Positions 58,200 through 64,000 of a DNA stretch of 64,000 bases are shown here, in pieces. The notes beneath the pieces were generated by a model. The model was not told where the DNA came from. It saw only the letters and a list, made by a program, of their open reading frames with translations, and did no database searches. Each line of letters opens with the position of its first letter. The stretch's first letter is position 1. The stretch is from positions 37,810,509-37,874,508 of the forward strand of contig CM060886.1 of NCBI GenBank assembly GCA_030762935.1, read 5' to 3'. Both the position numbers and the translations under genes were made by a program. Origin of the DNA: Hymenopus coronatus. Taxonomy: Eukaryota; Arthropoda; Insecta; Mantodea; Hymenopodidae.

Positions 58200-58895
58200 A
58201 GTAGGCAAAATATAATTTTCTCGTAGGGTGTAACTCCCGACATCTGGTGTAGCGACAGTAAGGCGCCTCTGCATCCTCCACAAGGTTAACCAGCATTCTG
58301 ACGCTACTTTTGGCCAATAATATTTAATATTAAACAAAATTGTCCGCCAGTCGTCGCCCAGCATCAGTTTTTCTAACTGACGAGATTAGCGTGGGTTGCT
58401 GCATATAAATAGAATTTTCGAATTTTCGTCCAAGTTCGGGGCAGACAAACGAAAGGCAAGACAAAAACACGCGGGCAGTAGGTGTAGTTCGTCGTAATAT
58501 GCGCTGACTCCGCGTCGCTCCTAATAATGTGATACTGTATTATAGTTAAGTCAGGCGCGAATAAGTGTAAACACAGATAAGTCAAAGATTAAGGAAGTGC
58601 AACATTCGTGTCAAGTAATGGCAAAAGGAAACATATTTTAAATCACACATCGCTACCAAACAGACACTTTTTGTATTATTTAATTCTCACCTACAACATC
58701 CACAAGTTCCCATGTACATATAGATAGCTAGCCGGAAGAGAAAACACCAGCGGCGAGATTCGACCCTGAGATCGCCCAATCCTAAATCTTCAACGACCTT
58801 CAACTAGACAAAGTGTCGAGAACCAAAAATAGGTGTTCACTTATAATCATCCACCACCGACGTGTGACCTCACATTCTGTATATAATAGCTGTTG
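58200..58895. other. Spacer, no recognisable gene
   Basis: About 700 bp of mixed composition, no family recognised. Confidence 0.4.
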
Positions 58896-58897
58896 TA

Positions 58898-59575
58898 CAG
58901 AGTGATTTATGTAAAACTGACACATTTATTTCTTTAACTATTCCATTGGAAATTCATTCAATGACCCAATTTTATCACCAAATTAAGCAGAATGTTCTGG
59001 AGTTTTGATTCCTTGTCACTAGATGCGCAGATGTTTATATTTTATTCCTAATTACATTGTTGGCAGCTGTTTCGACATTTTGTTCTTGTAGTCAACGTGA
59101 AAATGCAGTACGATGTAGAGCTGAGTCAAGAATATTTTCAGCAAGATGGCGTTACATGCCATACACCAAATGAGTCCTTGAACCTAATTGCAGGTTTCTT
59201 TGACGACCGGATAATTTCCAGGAACCTATGGCCATCGAGATCTCCGGATTTGACGTCGCCGGACTTCTTCCTATGGGGTTACTTAAAAGACAGGGTTTAC
59301 CCCACACGTCCCCAGACATTGGACGATCTGAAGCACAACATCACAAAGGAGATTCAAGCTATTGATAACAGATTCCTCCAGTGAGTGGCCAGTAACAAGG
59401 GACGATGTGTTGAGTTGTGCCTTATGCAGGATGGAGGACATTTTCAACATTTGCTATACAGGTAAATAATCTCCGAAAATTCCTCTACAATTTAATTATA
59501 ATAAGTTGTCGCTAGCATAACACGTTTTGAAACAATTAATGAACGAAACGTGTCAGCTCTATATAAATCAACCTG
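58898..59575 (+). mobile_element. Internally deleted Tc1/mariner-superfamily element
   Basis: TA on both sides (58896-58897, 59576-59577). The left end CAGAGTGATTTATGTAAAAC and the inverted right end CAGGTTGATTTATATAGAGC share further CTGACAC and TTTC words. It is 678 bp, about half the usual length. Only the last part of the transposase is kept, so this copy was mobilised in trans or deleted after insertion. Confidence 0.85.
59097..59384 (+). pseudogene. Transposase C-terminal fragment (DDxD type)
   Basis: YFQQDGVTCHTPNESL carries the second catalytic D; WPSRSPDLTSPDFFLWGYL carries the third, about 38 residues later by my count. The C-terminal PQTLDDLKHNI is typical of this insect transposase group. 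The helix-turn-helix region and first catalytic D are deleted, so it is inactive. The beginning of the open frame is not a true start. Confidence 0.8.
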
Positions 59576-59577
59576 TA

Positions 59578-60355
59578 TATTTCAGCGCTGCAGATAACTT
59601 ACTTCTCACCTCTCCCTATAAAAGGTCGACTCAGGAATCATTATACTGGAGTACTCATCTTTCCTTTTTAACACGAACCTGAATAAAATCTATTTAAAGG
59701 CTATTTCTTACTTGGTTATATCATGTAAAAATTTACGAAAGGAAAATTATGTTGAGATTTTGGGAAACGCCTCTATTTCTATTCCAAGTGTAGATGCTTC
59801 TAAATGGATTTTCCGCATTAATGTTTTTCAGGTTTATGAAAATGTGAATATAATTGAAGTAAATTGATGAGTTCCTCCTCTTGCCCACACCCTTCAATAT
59901 ATTTTTTCGGATGATGTGAGGTAATATTATCGTTCCGTTTCTCATATATTTAATATTTAAGTCATATTTTTATAGATAAGTGCTGTGATTCAACAAGAAA
60001 TTAGAACATATACTAAAAAGGATAGTTAAATTCCCATTTTGAAGTTATTTTTGCGTTTTATGTTTCCCACTGGACTAGGGTCAGGAAGCAGATCATCAAT
60101 CTTATCAGGTGACAAGCTTATAACCCTCCCCCTCTACCTTCGGTACTGTAGCATGTAATGGATGGATACGAATTTTTTCTTTGGCACTTTGGTAAATTAT
60201 AGCGGCTGAAGAGGTCAGAAGTTCCCCACCATTTCTTTTGCTTTGGATTGGCAGATGTGTAGTTGTGAGGATTCCTTGATTTAAAAACATCGAAAGCTAC
60301 CCAAGACCTTGTCTGTAAAGTAAGCAGGCATTTCTAAACGTACCAACTTACAAGT
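59578..60355. other. AT-rich spacer
   Basis: About 780 bp, no recognised feature. Confidence 0.45.
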
Positions 60356-61183
60356 AAAAAAATCTGATGTGTTGCGTTCACATGACTGTTTCTAGTTGTT
60401 CCACAAATTTACCTTATAAAGATTATTCTTTTATCTACGCCATGCTAATCGATATATACATTAGCAGAAATAGTTTTATCACTTGCTTCCTTGTAAAAAG
60501 AAGGTAAATAAGGGATTACACTAGACTAAAGCGATAGTCAAGTCTTTTAAAAACTATCGCTATATAAAAAAATTGAACGTTTTAAGTAATTTAAAATTGA
60601 AATCAATAACAAGGAATGTCTCGGAAACGTTCACTCTAAATTAAAATGAATACGTACAATGTATATGCGATAAATTGTGTGTTTTTATGAGATCTAATTT
60701 TTTAGTATCAAGTTTTGTTGTCTATCTCTTACGGTTATTCAAATGTCATCCAGAATGAAGAGGTTCTCAGAGGCTGTTCCCAGAAAATTCAAGATAGTTT
60801 GTCATGAAAATGTCTTAAACATATGACATTTTAATCAAAATCGTTAAGAGCCAATTTAGAAGAAAATAACAGTTTTCGAAAAATGTTCCATGTCGGGGGT
60901 ACTGGGGGTGGGTAATTTTCTTAAAAATCCTGATGTCGCATCCTTGAAAGATACTAAACTTAAACACCAAGTTTGGTATTTAGGCGACTTTTGGTTTAGG
61001 AGCTATGCTGTCCAAAGTTACACAAACACAGGCACTCACGAACATGTTACTAAAAATATTTTTTTTTATTCAGTGGGTCTAAAAACATATTTCCTGTGAA
61101 ACCTTGGTAACGAATTTTTTGATGGAATATTATATCTTCTCTGTCAATTATGTACATTGTGCATTCGTGTAGAGGAAGTAAAA
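60356..61183 (-). mobile_element. HINE-like repeat H36
   Basis: From AAATCTGATGTGTTGCG to TAGAGGAAGTAAAA, end variant III (CTGTTTCTAGTTGTTCC). The palindrome is worn (CAATTATGTACATTGTGCATTC). Core CA run nearly absent. Confidence 0.8.
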
Positions 61184-61256
61184 TGCAATCAGTTGGCGAA
61201 ATGCTATAAGGTATCTGGTGTTAGGGGCATCAGGGGATAAAACGTTATGCATTTTT

Positions 61257-61706
61257 ATTTTCTGTACGCGTACTATGTACATAGTGTATAGAGAAGGTAC
61301 TGCATTGTACCCAAAAGTTCTATAACGAGATTTCACCTGATATATGGTTTGGTTCCCACTGAATCCCAAAAAATCATTTTTGGAAAAAGTTCGTGTGTGT
61401 CTGTGGGTAGCATAGCTCAAAGCAAAGTCCATTAAATACCAAACTTGATATTTATGTTCAGGATCTTCCTTGTATGCGACAAAACAGACTTTAATTCCAT
61501 AGCAACCACATTTTAAAACATTTGACTGTCAGTTTAACGTAGTGTATTCCCTTATTTTACTTCTACTTAATAAGGAACTAAGCAATATGCCCTTTTCTGC
61601 TAATTTGAATTCGATTAGCATGAAGTAGATATAAGAATAAACTTTAAACAATAACTTGTTACAGAGAGGTAGAGAACGTCCTATGAATGGAACACATCAG
61701 ATTTTT
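61257..61706 (+). mobile_element. HINE-like repeat H37, large internal deletion
   Basis: Palindrome half 61257-61480 is joined directly to the distal part (ACAGACTTTAATTCCATAGC to CACATCAGATTTTTTT). About 400 bp of the middle are missing. It faces H36, palindrome end to palindrome end, 73 bp apart. Confidence 0.8.
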
Positions 61707-62777
61707 TTCTTAGCGTTTATTTTATCAAGGCGAGCTCAAAGAACAGAGTTGCATACAAAACAAAGCAGGAGAAAGATATCCGTTATCTCTACAGATAACT
61801 GAAGAGACATGTTTTGTTATTGTTCTTCACCTGCTAATTCTCCTCACATGGAGCACTTTGACCCGCAGAATTTACAAGTTGATGCCTGGTGTCAGATGCC
61901 TGTTGAGAAACAGATGGGCTATGGATCAGATAGAGTATCCAAAAAAATATCAGCCCAGTGTCTGGTGTGAACATGAGAAAGATATGAAATGTAGGCGAAA
62001 TGGAATAAGAAATGTGATGAGAGAACAATTGGTCGAAAGAATGGCAGGAGTAACCAGAAAACCTGAAGAAAACCTGTGCGATGCTTATGTTTAATGTTGA
62101 TTTTTAAAGAAAGGTTATGTGAAATCCTCGAGTTCAATTCCACTCGCATTTCTGTGGTATGTAGGGAATGATTATGATAGAAAAAAAAAAAAACTCTCCT
62201 CTCCTAACGAATTTCGAGCACCCTCTTGTTCGAGAATACTATCCATTCAAACATGGCGATATGCGCGCACTTTTTCTCGGTCGCTTGATTTACGTGGAAT
62301 CGAGGACTAGTGGAAGAGGAAAGAGATTGCCCGTCTGTCTTTTTATAGTGAATGTTTCTTTCTTTGAGGCTCTCAAACATTATGGTGAATGCTTTATCTG
62401 ATTTAATTTATCTAGTTGAATTATTCAACGAAACACAGAGCACGTGCATGTGCGTGATATCTGCAATCTACAGACAGAATCTAACCTTAGCATTGAAGCC
62501 ACTATATCTCAGGGTGTATAGGATACTTCGTGTCTCAATGTTGTCGCTCTGTTCTGCTTCCGAAATTGCGCGAAATCTACCGAATGAAGACGGGATCCGA
62601 GTGTGCAAGAAAAGGTGCGGTGGCCTATACAGTTGGTTGTTCAGTTCTTCTGAATAATCATCTTCCAAGATTAACTTTTTCTTTATGAATTTGGAAAGCA
62701 TTTTTCGCACAGCACCATCTTTTTAAGTACACCTATAGGTTAATAGATATATAAATAGGCTATTTAAATATCTTTTG
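61707..62777. other. Spacer, no recognisable gene
   Basis: About 1.07 kb. Frames of 76-101 codons (61858-62094, 62352-62657 on +) overlap others on the opposite strand and are unrecognised. Confidence 0.4.
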
Positions 62778-62880
62778 ACTTTCTCTACATGTACTATGTA
62801 CATGGTGTATAGAAGAAATACTGTATTCCACCCGAAAATTCGATACCAATATTTCACCGGAAATACATATTTTAGGACCT
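62778..62880 (+). mobile_element. HINE-like repeat H38, palindrome-end fragment
   Basis: Only the first 100 bp remain: ACTTTCTCTACATGTAC, palindrome, TTCGATACCAATATTTCACC, ending near TTTTAGGACCTC. Confidence 0.75.
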
Positions 62881-63026
62881 CACTTCACTTCTTGGTCCGA
62901 GGTGAATCGCGGTAGTCGACGAATAAAGTACTTGTAGAGGACAATGCACATTTACAGTTTTACATTCCCTGATTCACCAAGTTAACAATGAGCTACGTTA
63001 CATCAATTGTACGATTATATCGTCAT

Positions 63027-64000
63027 TACGAGGGTAAGTAAAAAATTATCCGCAATGTAATTATAACTGGTCTTGCAGTACTAAAAGGAAACTTAAGTTT
63101 TCATCATTTTTCAATATAGTCTCCTTGCTCTTCAACGCACTTAGCCCATCGTTGTACAAGCTTCCTGATGCCTTCATAAAAGAAGTGAATCGACGGCCCC
63201 TTGATATCTCTTTGAGGGGCCCAAACAAGCGGTAGTCCGAAGGAGCAAGATCACGACTATACGCAGAATGAGCCACAAAGGTAAACATAAAAAGAAAAAC
63301 CAAATACCCATTTGATAGTAAAAAATATCCAATAAATATCTTCTAATCAAAAAAATAAATGATAAAATTCAGGCTAATCTTACTTCATAACTTCAAACTT
63401 AATCTTCCTCAGCGTTTTAGCAGTGTGAGCAACAGTATGTAGACGGGCATTGTCGTGCAACAACACCTTTCGGCAGTAGTCCTCGGTGTTTCCTTAGAAA
63501 TGCAGGCTTTAGTTTATCAGTAAGCATCTCACTGCAACACAAACTGCTTATTGTTTACACGCTCCTGATAATGCTCCAGCACTAGGCCTTTTGCGTTCCA
63601 AAAAACGGTAAGCATCAGTTTTTCTGCGGATGGATGGGTTTTGGACTTTTTCTTGCTGGGCGATTGTGGATGTTTCCATTCCCTACTCTGCCGTTTACTC
63701 CCGGGCTCGTAATGATGAATCCACGTTTCGTCACCAGTGATGATTCTGTCTAAGAAGCCGTCACGTTCGTTATCATAGCGAACCAACTGTTGGCAGATCT
63801 CCATACGAGTTTGTTTATGCAACACTATGAGTTGTTTTGGGACCATTCTTGCACAGACTTTATGAAACCCAAGTCTGTTGTGGATGAAGTCCTAAGCAGA
63901 CTGTGTGCCACTTCATCAATAGTCACTCGTCTGTCTAACAGAACCATGTCACGTTGAGACAGTACATGTCTTGTCCCGGGGTAGAGAGTTATTCAGAAGG
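63027..64000 (-). mobile_element. Mariner element, degraded, runs off window
   Basis: The right-hand (3') terminal repeat begins after TA at 63027-63028 with CGAGGGTAAGTAAAAAATTA, a mariner-type end. The transposase relic fills the minus strand to the window edge, so the 5' end lies beyond 64000. A foreign AT-rich stretch of about 100 bp interrupts it at about 63290-63390. Confidence 0.85.
63090..64000 (-). pseudogene. Mariner transposase pseudogene
   Basis: Reading leftward: an N-terminal part at the window edge, then WVPKQL-like MVPKQLIVLHKQTRMEICQQ, TGDETWIHHYEPGSKRQS with the first catalytic D, SAEKLMLTVFWNAKG and LEHYQERVNN, then after a frameshift LHDNARLHTVAHTAKTL with the second D, the AT-rich interruption, YSRDLAPSDYRLFGPLKE with the third D, and after another shift EGIRKLVQRWAKCVEEQGDY to a stop near 63100. 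Codons between GRRFTS and the last block are missing. All three catalytic D motifs survive, but the frame is broken several times. Confidence 0.85.

Noticed and set aside
356..62880. CRISPR-like or LTR-type interpretation of the repeated units
   Set aside because: Units are 0.8-0.9 kb, in both orientations, with asymmetric inverted ends and no direct terminal repeats, spacers or retroviral motifs.

Overview
The window reads as repeat-saturated nuclear DNA from an arthropod, most likely an insect with a large genome. It is AT-rich, has no operon-like gene packing, and carries remnants of mariner, rosa-like and related transposases, several tRNA-derived SINE families with target-site duplications, and a decayed copy of a cysteine-rich gene family that I associate with arthropods. 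I recognise no intact host gene, exon, rRNA or true tRNA gene. A polyneopteran (cockroach, termite or stick-insect grade) is a guess only.

The dominant feature is one interspersed repeat family. I count 38 copies or fragments by eye (numbered H1-H38), mostly 0.8-0.9 kb, in both orientations. They cover very roughly 29-30 kb, nearly half the window. Each full copy has a large imperfect palindrome centred on TGTACA at one end, a 10-bp inverted repeat (ACTTTCTCTA / TAGAGAAAGT) that is terminal at that end but subterminal at the other, a small hairpin with arms ATGTG/CACAT beyond the second inverted repeat, a central CA/GT microsatellite, and A/T-run insertion sites without evident duplication. 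This layout resembles the Helentron-derived HINE / DINE-1 (INE-1) elements of other insects, so I call the copies HINE-like. No Rep/helicase is present. In the feature list '+' means the palindrome end is on the left.

Layout: 1-6.2 kb, a SINE fragment and H1-H5; 6.8-7.8 kb, the mosaic copy H6; 7.8-10.3 kb, tRNA-like SINE pieces and a CA tract; 10.3-14.8 kb, two head-to-tail pairs (H7/H8, H9/H10), the last split by a SINE; 14.8-17.2 kb, a SINE and a 0.8-kb terminal-inverted-repeat element; 17.2-20.7 kb, H11-H13; 20.8-23.4 kb, one HINE-like copy carrying two nested copies; 23.9-26 kb, a three-level nest (HINE-like copy, then a rosa-like transposon, then a 143-bp retroposon with a hammerhead-like motif); 26.3-27 kb, the cysteine-rich pseudogene; 27.6-52.7 kb, more HINE-like copies and SINEs; 52.7-60.4 kb, a stretch with no HINE-like copy that holds a tRNA-like SINE, a GC-rich CCHC gag relic ending in an A-rich tail, a SINE with a 13-bp duplication and an internally deleted transposon; 60.4-64 kb, three last HINE-like copies and a degraded mariner running off the right edge.

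No genes here act together in a pathway. The biology is transposon colonisation, nesting and decay. The best candidates for something undescribed are the HINE-like family itself (two subfamilies with different but still pairing palindromes, nested copies that define its ends, copies abutting head to tail), SINE families with unrelated heads sharing a 3' tail, and the hammerhead-like insert. All boundaries were read by eye and may be off by several bases, particularly in A/T runs.
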